From Curvibacter sp. (lineage in GTDB: Bacteria > Pseudomonadota > Gammaproteobacteria > Burkholderiales > Burkholderiaceae_C), in the NCBI GenBank assembly GCA_020248905.1, contig JADCGR010000060.1, positions 1 through 32,920 of the forward strand: a DNA stretch of 32,920 bases, read 5' to 3'. The position numbers and the translations under genes are program-made. Below the pieces are notes generated by a model, which saw only the letters and a list, made by a program, of their open reading frames with translations, did not search any database and was not told where the DNA came from. Positions within the stretch are counted from its first letter, which is position 1; every line of letters begins with the position of its first letter. This document shows positions 8,261 to 23,380 of this stretch, piece by piece.

Positions 8261-9685
8261 TCAACCGGGCAGCTCGGCCAGTCCGAGCTTCAACATGGGC
8301 TGGGGCCGCTCAGCGCGACTGCTGCGCAGCAGCGGACCCAGGGCGATCAGGACCACAAAGAGGAGATAGACCTCCAAGTGGTAGACAAAGCTGTAGCCGG
8401 TGACCGGCGTCTGCAGCACCTCGCCGAGACGGCCCGACAGGGCCAGTCCAGACACGGCGTCACGCAGGGCGCCGCCCAGCGCCATGGCCACGCCCGCAGA
8501 GGTCGCCTGCACGGCGCCCCATGCGCCCAGCACGAGGCCGCTGAGGCGGGCATTGGAAAAGGACATGGCAGTCACCAGCATGCCCACCGAGAACAGGCCC
8601 GAACCGAAGCCGATCAGCAGCACGCCCGTGCGAAACAAGGCAACAGAGGCCAGCGGGGCGGCAAAGATGACCATGGCAAACGCGGGCAGACCCAGCAGCA
8701 CGCCCAGGGCGGCGAGACGGCAGGCATGCCAGCCCGAAGCCAGCCAGCGCGAGGACAGCACGAAGGCCAGCATGGAGCCGCCGGCACCCAGCGCCGTCAG
8801 GCCGCTGGTGGCGCCCACGTCCAGCCCCAGGATCTCGGCGCCATAGGGCTCGAGCACGATGTCCTGCATGCTGAAGGCCAGCGAGCCCAAGGCCACTGTC
8901 CACAAGAAGCGGCGCATGCGCGGCACGCCCATGAGTTCCCTCCAGCTGGTGCTGAAGCCGCCAGCTTCGCGCGCACCGCGCTTGCCTTGCCGCGCCTCCT
9001 GCTTCCACATCGAGACCAGATTGACCACGGCCACGAAGACCGCGGCGCCCTGCACCACCTGGACCAGGCGCTGGGGCGTGAAATCGGCCAGCAGCCAGCC
9101 GAAGACCAGGCTGCTGCCGATCATGCCCAGCAGCAGCATGCCGTAGAGCAGCGCCACCACGCGGGGCCGCTTTTCCTCTGTGGCCAGGTCGTTGGCCAGC
9201 GCGATGCCCGCAGTCTGCGTGACCTGCAGGCCCGCGCCGATGAGCACGAAGGCCAGGCCCGCACCCAGCTGGCCTGCCCACAGCGTGGGATCGGCCGCTT
9301 CGGACAGCAGCAGCAGGGCAAAGGGCATCATGGCCAGCCCGCCGAACAGCAGGATCGTGCCGGTCCAGAGATAGGGGATACGGCGCAGACCGAGCGCCGA
9401 GGGATGGGTGTCGCTGCGATAGCCAATCAGGGCGCGCAAGGGCGCAAACACCATGGGAATGGCCACCGCCAGCGCTACCCACCAGGTTGGCACCTGCAGC
9501 TCCACGATCATGACTCGGTTGAGCGTACCCACCATGAGCGCCACCACCATGCCGATCACCACCTGGAACAGCGAGAGGCGCAGCAGGCGGCCCATGGGCA
9601 GTTCGGGCGAGGCCGCGTCGGCGAACGGCATGAAGCGTGTGCCATAGGCCGTGAGCCAGCGGGGCATGGGCAGGCGCAGTTTCAT
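8261..9685 (-). CDS. lhaA: LH1 assembly protein LhaA (PucC/BCD family)
   Basis: LhaA is a major-facilitator-type membrane protein that helps insert bacteriochlorophyll into, or assemble, the LH1 antenna. The 474-aa product has about twelve hydrophobic helices and PucC-family blocks such as LNRVMIVELQVPTWW, RALIGYRSDTHPS and QDIVLEPYGAEILGL. The open frame runs some 300 bp further upstream inside bchM. The sequence there is low-complexity shadow, however, and the ATG at 9685 overlaps the bchM stop by 4 bp (ATGA), so I start the gene there. A second family member lies at 22022-23380. Confidence 0.95.
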   Translation of the reverse strand: MKLRLPMPRWLTAYGTRFMPFADAASPELPMGRLLRLSLFQVVIGMVVALMVGTLNRVMIVELQVPTWWVALAVAIPMVFAPLRALIGYRSDTHPSALGLRRIPYLWTGTILLFGGLAMMPFALLLLSEAADPTLWAGQLGAGLAFVLIGAGLQVTQTAGIALANDLATEEKRPRVVALLYGMLLLGMIGSSLVFGWLLADFTPQRLVQVVQGAAVFVAVVNLVSMWKQEARQGKRGAREAGGFSTSWRELMGVPRMRRFLWTVALGSLAFSMQDIVLEPYGAEILGLDVGATSGLTALGAGGSMLAFVLSSRWLASGWHACRLAALGVLLGLPAFAMVIFAAPLASVALFRTGVLLIGFGSGLFSVGMLVTAMSFSNARLSGLVLGAWGAVQATSAGVAMALGGALRDAVSGLALSGRLGEVLQTPVTGYSFVYHLEVYLLFVVLIALGPLLRSSRAERPQPMLKLGLAELPG

Positions 9686-10389
9686 GATCGTGTCCACTCC
9701 CAGGCCTGGGAGGTGTAGAAGCCGCTGGCCACGCGCTGCATGCGTGCGTCCTGCCAGCCTTGCAAGCCCGGGTGGCTGACCAGCCGCTGCTGCAAGGCGG
9801 TGTGGGCCACAGGCGAGAGCGAGGGCGAGCGGTCGCTGCGCGGGAAAAGGCGCCCCACGCCGTGCATCAGGGCCAGCAACGGCGTACGCGGTGCGAAGGT
9901 GAAGACCATGGAGCGGCGCACCCGCGACGCCAGGCCGGCCAGGGCGTCGGCTATCTGCTCGCAGTCGTAGTGGATCAGGGAGTCCATGCACACGACATGG
10001 TCGAAGGGCCCGAGGTCCGGGCTAAGCATGTCACCCGAGAGGAAGGTGACCGAGCCCGGCAGGCGCGGATGGTCCTGCGCCATGCGCTCGGCCGCAAGCT
10101 TGACGAGGGTGGGCGACAGGTCGATGGCCACCACCTCGGCACCCCGCAGCGCCGCCTGCAGCGCCAGCGCGCCCGTGCCACAGCCGGCATCGAGCAGGCG
10201 CAGGCCCCGCATGTCCGCAGGCAGCCAGGACAGCAGGGTGCTGCGCATGGCGTCGCGCCCGGCGCGCACGGTGGCGCGGATGCGGCCCACCGGCTCGTTG
10301 GAGGTCAGGCGCGCCCAGGCGTCGGCCGCCGTGCGATCGAAGTATTGCTCGATCTGGCTGCGTCGCTGTTCGTAGGCGGTGGTGTTCAT
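9682..10389 (-). CDS. bchM: Mg-protoporphyrin IX O-methyltransferase BchM
   Basis: BchM transfers a methyl group from S-adenosylmethionine to the ring-C propionate of Mg-protoporphyrin IX, giving the monomethyl ester used by AcsF. The 235-aa protein shows the SAM-binding loop LLDAGCGTG at residues 65-73, the acidic end of strand 2 (VVAIDLSP) and the FDHVVCMDSLIHY segment. The C-terminus FYTSQAWEW is typical of BchM. It follows bchL after a 12-bp gap and overlaps lhaA. Length and context agree with the family. Confidence 0.96.
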   Translation of the reverse strand: MNTTAYEQRRSQIEQYFDRTAADAWARLTSNEPVGRIRATVRAGRDAMRSTLLSWLPADMRGLRLLDAGCGTGALALQAALRGAEVVAIDLSPTLVKLAAERMAQDHPRLPGSVTFLSGDMLSPDLGPFDHVVCMDSLIHYDCEQIADALAGLASRVRRSMVFTFAPRTPLLALMHGVGRLFPRSDRSPSLSPVAHTALQQRLVSHPGLQGWQDARMQRVASGFYTSQAWEWTRS

Positions 10390-10401
10390 GGCGTGGTTCT
10401 C

Positions 10402-15053
<4,652 letters not shown>

Positions 15054-15078
15054 GCGCGGTGCGGCGGAGCGGTCCTGC

Positions 15079-16632
15079 TTAGCGGCTGAAGTGGGCCTTG
15101 GCATCGTAGAGGGTCTCCACAGTGATGGTTGGCACGCCCTGATCCAGCGCGTAGCGCTCGGTGTTGCGGCGGGCCTTGCCGCGCACGAAGAAGGGAATCT
15201 TGCCGAGCTCCTTCTCGGCCTCCGGGCTCCAGACCGCCGCTGTCGGCACGGTGATGGGTGTGGCGGCTGCGGGCATGGCCGGCGTCTCGGCGGGCGCGGC
15301 GGCTGCCGGCCGCGTGCTGCCCAGGTGCGAGGGCGCTGCCCCGGCATGGAATTCGAAGTCCTGCCGGAACATGCCGAGCAGATGCTCCTCCAGCCCCATC
15401 ATCAGCGGATGGACCCAGGTGTCGAAGAGCACGTTCGCTCCCTCGTAGCCCATCTGCGGCGCATAGCGGGCCGGGTAGTCCTGCACATGAACCGGCGCCG
15501 AGATCACGGCGCAGGGGATGCCGTGCCGCTTGGCGATGTGGCGCTCCATCTGCGTGCCCAGAATAAGCTCAGGCTGCAGGGCGGTGATCTGGTTTTCGAC
15601 TTCAAGGTAGTCGTCGGTGATCAAGGCTTCGACGCCATGACGCTTGGCACAGTCGCGCACCTCTCGAGCGAACTCGCGGCTGTAGGTGCCTAGGCCCACG
15701 ACCTCGAAGCCCATCTCTTCGCTCGCGATACGCGCGGCTGCCACCACATGAGTCGCGTCACCGAAGAGGAAAACGCGCTTGCCGGTGAGATAGGTCGAGT
15801 CGACTGATCGCGCATACCAGCGCGCCCGTGCGGTGGCCTCATCTTCCGCCGGGGCGCTCAGGCCGGTAAGCGCGCAGACTTCGGCGAGGAAGTCTCGAGT
15901 GGCATTGAGCCCCAGCGGGACGGTCCTGGTGTAGGGCTGGCCGAACTGGCGTTGCAGCCATTGCGCCGCAGCGAGGCCGATTTCGGGGTAGAGCACCACG
16001 TTGAAGTCGGCCTCAGCCAGCCGGCGGATGTCGGACGCGCTGGCGTCCAGCGGTGCGACCACCGACACATCGACGCCGATCTGCGCGAGCAGCCGGGTGA
16101 CCTCCCGCACATCGTCACGGTGACGGAATCCCAGGGCGGTGGGGCCGAGCAGATTGCAACGCGGCCGCGGCTGCGGCGTCTTCTGCGCGGGCCTGGCCAC
16201 GAGGTGGCGACACAGCTGGTAGAAGGTTTCGCTCGCGCCCCAGTTTTCCTTGCGCTGGTACGAGGGCAGCTCCAGGGCCACGACCGGGATCGGCAGGCAC
16301 AGGGCCTGCGCCAGCCCGCCGGGATCGTCCTGGATGAGCTCGGCCGTACACGAAGAGCCGACCAGCAGCGCGGCTGGCTGGTGGCGCTGCACGGCCTCTC
16401 GGGCCGCGTTCTTGAAAAGCTCGGCGGTATCGCCACCGAGGTCGCGCGCCTGGAACGTGGTGTAGGTCACGGGCGGACGCTGCGCGCGGCGTTCGATCAT
16501 GGTGAACAGCAGATCGGCGTAGGTGTCGCCCTGCGGTGCATGCAGCACGTAGTGCAGGTCGCGCATGGCGGTGGCGATGCGCATGGCGCCCACATGCGGG
16601 GGGCCTTCGTAAGTCCAGAGGGTGAGCTGCAT
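15079..16632 (-). CDS. bchB: Dark protochlorophyllide reductase subunit BchB
   Basis: BchB and BchN form the catalytic NB component that reduces ring D of protochlorophyllide. The 517-aa protein starts [15 protein letters not shown], the conserved N-terminus. It has Asp36 (QGDTYAD), the aspartate that takes the place of a cysteine ligand on the shared NB cluster. The C-terminal domain holds an alanine/proline-rich linker and the protochlorophyllide-binding region ([13 protein letters not shown]). An upstream in-frame extension inside bchN is rejected because GAGGA lies 7 bases before the ATG at 16632. It follows bchN after 19 bp. Confidence 0.97.
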   Translation of the reverse strand: MQLTLWTYEGPPHVGAMRIATAMRDLHYVLHAPQGDTYADLLFTMIERRAQRPPVTYTTFQARDLGGDTAELFKNAAREAVQRHQPAALLVGSSCTAELIQDDPGGLAQALCLPIPVVALELPSYQRKENWGASETFYQLCRHLVARPAQKTPQPRPRCNLLGPTALGFRHRDDVREVTRLLAQIGVDVSVVAPLDASASDIRRLAEADFNVVLYPEIGLAAAQWLQRQFGQPYTRTVPLGLNATRDFLAEVCALTGLSAPAEDEATARARWYARSVDSTYLTGKRVFLFGDATHVVAAARIASEEMGFEVVGLGTYSREFAREVRDCAKRHGVEALITDDYLEVENQITALQPELILGTQMERHIAKRHGIPCAVISAPVHVQDYPARYAPQMGYEGANVLFDTWVHPLMMGLEEHLLGMFRQDFEFHAGAAPSHLGSTRPAAAAPAETPAMPAAATPITVPTAAVWSPEAEKELGKIPFFVRGKARRNTERYALDQGVPTITVETLYDAKAHFSR

Positions 16633-16651
16633 GGTCGCGTCCTCAGTCGGC

Positions 16652-18441
<1,790 letters not shown>

Positions 18442-18474
18442 GGGAACCTTGTTCGGCTGCTCGCTTCTGGATTC

Positions 18475-18503
18475 ACTGTAGGCCCCGAACTCCGATGTGT
18501 CAA
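18475..18503 (-). promoter_or_regulatory. Predicted sigma70-type promoter of bchF superoperon
   Basis: Read on the minus strand: a perfect -35 TTGACA (complement of 18498-18503), a 17-bp spacer and a -10 TACAGT (complement of 18475-18480). The predicted transcript would start about 25 nt before the bchF ATG. The -35 element coincides with one half of the PpsR box, so bound repressor would block RNA polymerase. Confidence 0.7.
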
Positions 18504-18515
18504 CCTGAATTGACA
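18498..18515. promoter_or_regulatory. PpsR/CrtJ box between bchF and aerR
   Basis: TGTCAACCTGAATTGACA fits the established PpsR/CrtJ operator TGT-N12-ACA. It has perfect 6-bp inverted arms TGTCAA/TTGACA around CCTGAA. It lies in the divergent region between bchF and the aerR-ppsR block and could act on both. On the right a second small dyad, TAAAC-TAGG-GTTTA (18525-18538), follows. I see no good -10 element for a rightward promoter here. Confidence 0.8.
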
Positions 18516-18682
18516 ATAAGTGATTAAACTAGGGTTTACACCTATCGCAATCCAGATCGATCAAATCACACTGGATATGTGACTGGTTGGGGTCTTACGA
18601 CAAGAGACCGACCAGACCGATGGGTTGCGACGAGCGCGCCGATGGGTTGGAACTTGCCGCTTGTGTATTCCACTGAGGACGG

Positions 18683-19483
18683 GTGCCTGTCATGCCGCAA
18701 TTCCAGTTCGACCATCCTTTCTTCCAACCCCCCGAGGTCCGGGAACCGGACCAGGCTGCCGCAACGTCACGCCTGCAGGCGGGGCCGCGCCTCGTCGGCG
18801 GCACCAGCTACGAGAGCCGCGCAGACCTTGACGCCCATCAGGTACAGACGCTTGCACGGGCAAGCCTTGTAGGTCTGGAAGCCGCGCGCCGGGTGATCTT
18901 TGGCTGGCAGCGCCAAGGCCTGTCGCTGGCGCTGATCTACACCCGGGGTATCGCCCCTTGTGCGCGTCTGCTGGGGCAGTGGTGGTATGCCGATGACATC
19001 AACTTCGCCCAGACAACGCTAGCTAGCACACACTTGCATCGGCTGCTCCACGAGTTCAGCGCCGAGTTCGTGCGCGAGGAGCCCTGCGCTACCCAGAACC
19101 TGAGCCTGCTGCTGCTCACCGAGCCTGGCGCGCAGCACAGCCTGGGGCTGTTCATGCTGGGCGAGTTCTTCCGCCGCGCGGGCTGGAGCGTGACGCTGGG
19201 CATCCCGCCGGACGTGGGTGAGTTCGAGCGCATGTTCCGCGCCGAATGGTTTGACGCCATCGGCGTGAGCGTGAGCACCGACCGGCATCTGGACACGCTC
19301 GAAAAGCTGCTGCCCCAACTGAAAGCCACGTCCGTCAATCTGGACATGCACATCTTCGTTGGCGGGCCCATGGCCCAGCTCGAGCCGCAGCGTCTGCGCT
19401 GGCATTGCGCCGAACTGATGGCCGAGGACGCCCCGGGGACCGTCCGACGGGTAAGCGAGAGTCTCGCCAGCCGGGTGGTTTGA
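18683..19483 (+). CDS. aerR: AerR/PpaA-type cobalamin-binding regulator
   Basis: AerR/PpaA proteins bind vitamin B12 in a light-dependent way and modulate PpsR/CrtJ. This 266-aa protein (or 263 aa from the ATG at 18692; both starts follow the same GAGGA) has a helical region with GQWWYADDINFAQTTLAS. A Rossmann-like B12-binding domain follows. The lower-ligand histidine is probably His152 in PGAQHSLGL, and a GGP loop (IFVGGPM) lies near residue 229. The usual Asp of the DxHxxG motif is replaced, as known for this family. It sits directly before ppsR, the conserved arrangement. No DNA-binding helix-turn-helix is visible. A paralogue lies at 26312-27151. Confidence 0.9.
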   Translation: MPVMPQFQFDHPFFQPPEVREPDQAAATSRLQAGPRLVGGTSYESRADLDAHQVQTLARASLVGLEAARRVIFGWQRQGLSLALIYTRGIAPCARLLGQWWYADDINFAQTTLASTHLHRLLHEFSAEFVREEPCATQNLSLLLLTEPGAQHSLGLFMLGEFFRRAGWSVTLGIPPDVGEFERMFRAEWFDAIGVSVSTDRHLDTLEKLLPQLKATSVNLDMHIFVGGPMAQLEPQRLRWHCAELMAEDAPGTVRRVSESLASRVV

Positions 19484-19590
19484 GCGCTTCGATCCCGCCC
19501 AGGGCAGCCCTGCGATGACCCCGATCCGGCTCTCCCGTCCTGCTTACCCCCCGGGGTTCGACATGGAATCGGCGGGGACACGTCAATCTA

Positions 19591-19628
19591 GACAATGATT
19601 ACTGTCAGAATATCCATGAATTTTCATG
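19591..19628. promoter_or_regulatory. Two dyads upstream of ppsR
   Basis: An imperfect 16-bp dyad, GACAATGATTACTGTC (19591-19606), is followed by CATGAA-TT-TTCATG (19615-19628), ending 13 bp before the ppsR ATG. Neither matches TGT-N12-ACA exactly. They could be operator sites controlling ppsR; no clear promoter hexamers or ribosome-binding site were found in this 158-bp gap. Confidence 0.35.
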
Positions 19629-19641
19629 TCTGATTTACAGT

Positions 19642-21030
19642 ATGCGGCTCCCTACGCTTGACTCTTCCACCCTGGCACAGCTCGTGGGCCTGGTTTCGGA
19701 CCTGAGTCTGGTCATGGATGCCTCGGGGGTGATCGAGGATGTGTCAACTGGACACACCACCCTTGCCGCGTCGGGCTGTCAGTCCTGGATAGGCCGCCAC
19801 TGGGCCGAAACGGTCACCACCGAAAGCAGGAACAAGATCCAGGAGCTGCTGGGCGACGCTGGCAAGGCCGATGCCATGCGCTGGCGGCAGGTCAACCACC
19901 CCTCCCCGTTGGGCAATGACATCGCGGTGCAGTACGTCGTCGTGCCGCTGGGCAACGGCAAGCTGCTGGGCCTGGGACGCGACCTCGAAGCGCTGGCCGA
20001 ACTGCAGCGTCGTCTGGTGGAGACCCAGCAATCCATGGAGCGCGACTACCTGCGCCTGCGCCAGATCGAGGCGCGCTACCGCGTGCTCTTCGACACCTCC
20101 TCCGAGGCGGTGCTGCTCATTGACGCCAATTCGCAGCGGGTGCTGGAGGCCAATGTCGGCGCGCAGTCCCTGCTCAAGGATGCCGGCAAGCGCCTGGTTG
20201 GCCGCGAGCTGCGCGAGTGGCTGGAGGAATCCAGCCAGACGGAAGTGCAGTCCCTGCTGCGGACGGCCATGGCCAGCGGCCGCATCGAGATGTGCGCCGC
20301 GCGCGTGGCGGGCATTGCGGCGCCGCTGACGCTTTCGGCGACCGTGTTCCGGCAGGAAGGGGGCGCGCAATTCCTCGTGCGACTGGTCAGCCGCGAGGCC
20401 GCGTCGGAAGCCCATCACGACAACGGCACGACGCTGGCCATGGTGGAAGCCATGGCGCGTTTCCCTGACGGCTGGCTGCTCACCGATACCGCCGGCATCG
20501 TCAAGAACGTCAACGAGGAAAGCATGGCCCTCATGGGCCTGACCTCGGCCACCCAGATCGCGGGGCAGAGCGTCGAGCGCTGGCTGCAGCGCGGCGCGGT
20601 CGATTGGGGCGTGCTGCACACCAGCCTGCGCCAGCAGCTGCCTGTGCGCCATTTCGCCACCGAGGTCCGCACCCTCTCCGGACTGACCGTGCCCGTCGAG
20701 ATCTCGGCGGTCTATCTGGCCCGTCCGCAGCCCGCCTACGCCTTCTTCCTGCGCGACCTCAAGCGCCGCACGACCGGTGCCTCCGCGCAGGCAGCCGGCC
20801 AGCCCCATCCCTTCGCGGAGCTCTCGCAGCTGGTTGGGCGCCGCCCCATCAAGGACATCGTGGGCGAAACGGTCGACACCATTGAGCGCATGTGCATCGA
20901 ATCGGCGCTGGAACTGACCCATAACAACCGCGCCTCGGCTGCGGAAATGCTTGGGCTCTCGCGCCAGAGCCTGTACGTCAAACTGCGACGCTTTGGCATC
21001 GTGGCCGAGTCCGATACTGAGACCACCTGA
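19642..21030 (+). CDS. ppsR: Photosynthesis repressor/regulator PpsR (CrtJ)
   Basis: PpsR/CrtJ binds TGT-N12-ACA sites and controls bch, crt and antenna genes in response to oxygen and light. The 462-aa protein has an N-terminal PAS-like segment, a Q-linker helix (about residues 112-147), two further PAS domains (about 148-258 and 265-375) and a Fis-type helix-turn-helix at the C-terminus (about 425-455, RASAAEMLGLSRQSLYVKLRRFG). Cysteines are at 46, 218 and 418. The last lies just before the DNA-binding domain, where redox-active Cys420 is placed in the characterised Rhodobacter protein. No good Shine-Dalgarno precedes the ATG, which may keep its level low. Related proteins can also activate some genes. 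Confidence 0.95.
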   Translation: MRLPTLDSSTLAQLVGLVSDLSLVMDASGVIEDVSTGHTTLAASGCQSWIGRHWAETVTTESRNKIQELLGDAGKADAMRWRQVNHPSPLGNDIAVQYVVVPLGNGKLLGLGRDLEALAELQRRLVETQQSMERDYLRLRQIEARYRVLFDTSSEAVLLIDANSQRVLEANVGAQSLLKDAGKRLVGRELREWLEESSQTEVQSLLRTAMASGRIEMCAARVAGIAAPLTLSATVFRQEGGAQFLVRLVSREAASEAHHDNGTTLAMVEAMARFPDGWLLTDTAGIVKNVNEESMALMGLTSATQIAGQSVERWLQRGAVDWGVLHTSLRQQLPVRHFATEVRTLSGLTVPVEISAVYLARPQPAYAFFLRDLKRRTTGASAQAAGQPHPFAELSQLVGRRPIKDIVGETVDTIERMCIESALELTHNNRASAAEMLGLSRQSLYVKLRRFGIVAESDTETT

Positions 21031-21044
21031 GGCCGCCTGAAAAG

Positions 21045-21073
21045 TTGACACCGAGTGTCAATTTGGATTGACA
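21045..21073. promoter_or_regulatory. PpsR box with a third half-site upstream of bchG
   Basis: TGTCAATTTGGATTGACA (21056-21073) is an exact TGT-N12-ACA site with TGTCAA/TTGACA arms. A further TTGACA at 21045-21050 forms a second dyad with the same TGTCAA (TTGACAC-CGA-GTGTCAA, 21045-21061). Three alternating half-sites are thus packed into 29 bp between the ppsR stop and bchG. Confidence 0.75.
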
Positions 21074-21095
21074 TTTCAAAATCTGTCTCCACAAT
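21068..21095 (+). promoter_or_regulatory. Predicted bchG promoter
   Basis: A perfect -35 TTGACA (21068-21073), a 16-bp spacer and a -10-like CACAAT (21090-21095). The -35 is the right half of the PpsR box. The -10 ends only 6 bp before the bchG ATG, so a transcript from here would have almost no leader. Confidence 0.5.
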
Positions 21096-21101
21096 GGAGA
21101 C

Positions 21102-22025
21102 ATGAACAGCCAGCGCCTCACCCTGACCACTCCTCTGCAGCGGCCATCGCTGCGCACGGTGGCCGAGCTGCTCAAACCCATCACCTGGTTTCCGCCCATG
21201 TGGGCCTTCGCCTGCGGGGTGGTGGCCTCGGGCGAGGCCATGGGCGAGCGATGGACGCTCATCGTGCTGGGTCTGGCCCTCACCGGCCCGCTGGTGTGCG
21301 CGAGCAGCCAGGCCGTGAACGACTGGTTCGACCGCCATGTGGACGCCATCAACGAGCCCAAACGTCCCATCCCGTCGGGTCGCATGCCCGGTCGCTGGGG
21401 ACTGGGCATCGCTGTAGCCTGGAGCCTGCTTTCCCTGGTCTGGGCGACCCTGATGGGCCCTTGGGGATTCGCGGCCTGCGCCCTGGCTGTTGCCCTTTCC
21501 TGGGCCTACAGCGCGCCGCCGGTGCGCCTCAAGAACAAGGGCTGGTGGGGCAACTCGGCCTGTGCGCTGAGCTACGAGGGCCTGGCCTGGATCACCGGCG
21601 GGGCCGTCATGCTGGGCGGGGCCTGGCCGGGGGCGCAGTCTGTCGCACTCGCGCTGCTGTTCAGCGTCGGCGCGCACGGGATCATGACGCTCAACGACTT
21701 CAAGGCGATCGAGGGCGACCGGCGCATGGGCGTGGCCTCGCTGCCGGTGCAGCTTGGCGCCGGCAAGGCGGCCCGGGTAGCCTGCCTGTTCATGGGCTTG
21801 CCGCAGCTGACCGTGAGCGCGCTGCTGCTGGCCTGGCAGCTGCCCTGGCACGCCGCCGGCGTGCTGCTGCTGACCCTCTTGCAATGGCCTTTGATGCGGC
21901 GCTTCATGCAGCAGCCGGTGGAACGGGCGCTGAGCGTCAGCGCCTTTGGCGTGCCGCTCTATGTGAGCGGCATGATGGTCAGCGCCTGGGGCCTGCGCCA
22001 GCTCCAGCTGGGAGCTGGCGCATGA
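21102..22025 (+). CDS. bchG: Bacteriochlorophyll synthase BchG
   Basis: BchG attaches geranylgeranyl (or phytyl) diphosphate to bacteriochlorophyllide a in the membrane. The 307-aa protein is a UbiA-family prenyltransferase with both signature motifs, NDWFDRHVD at residues 73-81 and NDFKAIEGD at 198-206. About eight to nine membrane helices are visible, and the N-terminal LLKPITWFPPMWAF block is typical of BchG. The ATG at 21102 has GGAG only two bases upstream, too close for normal ribosome binding. Leaderless translation or a later GTG start (Val20) are alternatives. It overlaps the next gene by 4 bp (ATGA). Confidence 0.96.
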   Translation: MNSQRLTLTTPLQRPSLRTVAELLKPITWFPPMWAFACGVVASGEAMGERWTLIVLGLALTGPLVCASSQAVNDWFDRHVDAINEPKRPIPSGRMPGRWGLGIAVAWSLLSLVWATLMGPWGFAACALAVALSWAYSAPPVRLKNKGWWGNSACALSYEGLAWITGGAVMLGGAWPGAQSVALALLFSVGAHGIMTLNDFKAIEGDRRMGVASLPVQLGAGKAARVACLFMGLPQLTVSALLLAWQLPWHAAGVLLLTLLQWPLMRRFMQQPVERALSVSAFGVPLYVSGMMVSAWGLRQLQLGAGA

Positions 22026-23380
22026 GCGCGACGCGCTTTGGCTGGCTGGAGATCATCCGGCTGGGCCTGGTACAGGCCTGCCTGGGCGCGGTCGTGGTGG
22101 TGACCACCTCCACGCTCAATCGCATCATGGTGGTGGAGCTGGCCCTGCCCGCACTGCTACCCGGTTTTCTGGTGGCCTGGCACTATGCCGTGCAACTGGT
22201 GCGACCGCGCATGGGCTTCGGCGCCGACAAGGGCCGGCGCTGCACGCCCTGGATGATGGGCGGCATGCTGGTGCTGGGCTTGGGCGGTGTGCTGGCCGCA
22301 GCCGCCGTGGTCTGGATGGAGACCGAACGACTCTACGGCGCCACCCTTGCCTGGCTGGCCTTCAGCCTGATCGGGTTGGGGGTCAGCGCCTGCGGCACCT
22401 CGCTGCTCGCATTGATGGCCAAACAGGTGCCTGAGGACCGCCGCGCACCCGCTGCGACCACCGTCTGGATCATGATGATCATGGGCTTCGCCATCACCGC
22501 AGGCGTGGTGGGCAAGCTGATTGATCCCTACAGCCCCGAGGTGCTGCTGCGGGTCTCCGCCGGCCTGAGCCTGAGCACGGCGATGCTCACGGCGGCGTGC
22601 CTGTGGGGTCTGGAAAAGCGCCCGGTGACCAACAGCGCGACAAGCGCAGAAGAGGCGCTCAGCGCCCCGCCGCAAAAGCAGTCTTTCGGCAAAGCATTGC
22701 GCGAAGCCTGGGCAGACCCCCGGGCGCAGACGTTCACCGTCTTTGTCTTCCTGTCCATGCTGGCCTACAACGCACAGGACCTCATCCTTGAGCCTTTTGC
22801 CGGCTCCGTACATGGGCTGAGCCCGGGGCAGACAACACAGCTGTCCGGCTGGCATCACCTGGGCGTGCTGGTCGGCATGCTCGCGGTGGCCACTGCGGGC
22901 TCGCGCTGGGCGCGCGGACGCTGGGGCTCGGTACAGGCCTGGATGGTGGGCGGCTGCCTGGCCTCGGCCCTGGCCACTGTGGGGCTGTGCAGCGCTGCCA
23001 TGGCCAGCCAGTGGCCGCTGCAGGCCAATGTGGTGCTGCTGGGCATGGCCAACGGTGCCTTCTCCATCGCCGCCATCGCCACCATGATGCGTCTGGCCGG
23101 GGAGGGCGGTGCCGGGCGCGAAGGTACGCGCATGGGACTGTGGGGTGCAGCGCAGGCCATGGCCTTTGGCCTGGGCGGTCTGCTGGGCACCGCCGCCAGC
23201 GATCTCGCGCATGTGCTGCTGGGCGAACAACGCATGGCCTACGCGGCCGTGTTCGGCCTACAGGCCGTCATGTTTGCGGCTTCTGCCGCCGTTGCCTTGC
23301 GACTACGCACGCCGGCGGCCAGCGCATTCAGCCGACGCTACGACACATCCTCTTTCCTGAAAGGCGGGTCGACCTCATGA
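22022..23380 (+). CDS. PucC/Bch2-family membrane protein in bchG-bchP operon
   Basis: The product is a 452-aa major-facilitator-type protein with about twelve membrane helices, of the same family as LhaA (shared blocks STLNRIMVVELALPALLPG and QDLILEPFAGSVHGLSPG). The gene between bchG and bchP is known as bch2 or orf428 in other purple bacteria. Its exact role is not settled; bacteriochlorophyll delivery or transport is the usual suggestion. The ATG at 22022 overlaps the bchG stop as ATGA; the frame stays open upstream but that part is a shadow of bchG. The stop overlaps the bchP start, again as ATGA, so bchG-bch2-bchP is one translationally coupled unit. Confidence 0.92.
   Translation: MSATRFGWLEIIRLGLVQACLGAVVVVTTSTLNRIMVVELALPALLPGFLVAWHYAVQLVRPRMGFGADKGRRCTPWMMGGMLVLGLGGVLAAAAVVWMETERLYGATLAWLAFSLIGLGVSACGTSLLALMAKQVPEDRRAPAATTVWIMMIMGFAITAGVVGKLIDPYSPEVLLRVSAGLSLSTAMLTAACLWGLEKRPVTNSATSAEEALSAPPQKQSFGKALREAWADPRAQTFTVFVFLSMLAYNAQDLILEPFAGSVHGLSPGQTTQLSGWHHLGVLVGMLAVATAGSRWARGRWGSVQAWMVGGCLASALATVGLCSAAMASQWPLQANVVLLGMANGAFSIAAIATMMRLAGEGGAGREGTRMGLWGAAQAMAFGLGGLLGTAASDLAHVLLGEQRMAYAAVFGLQAVMFAASAAVALRLRTPAASAFSRRYDTSSFLKGGSTS

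Noticed and set aside
8210-9718. 502-codon plus-strand open frame opposite lhaA
   Set aside because: Gln/His/Gly/Arg-rich composition typical of antisense frames in GC-rich genes; lhaA on the other strand is clearly real.
9686-9991. Upstream extension of lhaA into bchM
   Set aside because: The sequence there is a frame shadow of bchM; the ATGA overlap at 9682-9685 gives a natural start.
15054-15347. Upstream extension of bchH
   Set aside because: It is low-complexity proline/arginine-rich sequence antisense-like within bchB; the conserved BchH N-terminus begins at 15053.
18442-18516. N-terminal extension of BchF from a TTG at 18516
   Set aside because: It would lie on the PpsR box and upstream of the predicted -35/-10 promoter; the ATG at 18441 gives a normal BchF length.
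21068-22021. Long plus-strand frame fused to the PucC-family gene, suggesting a 770-aa protein
   Set aside because: The first part is an out-of-frame shadow of bchG with His/Arg/Gly-rich, non-protein-like composition; the real start is the ATGA overlap at 22022.
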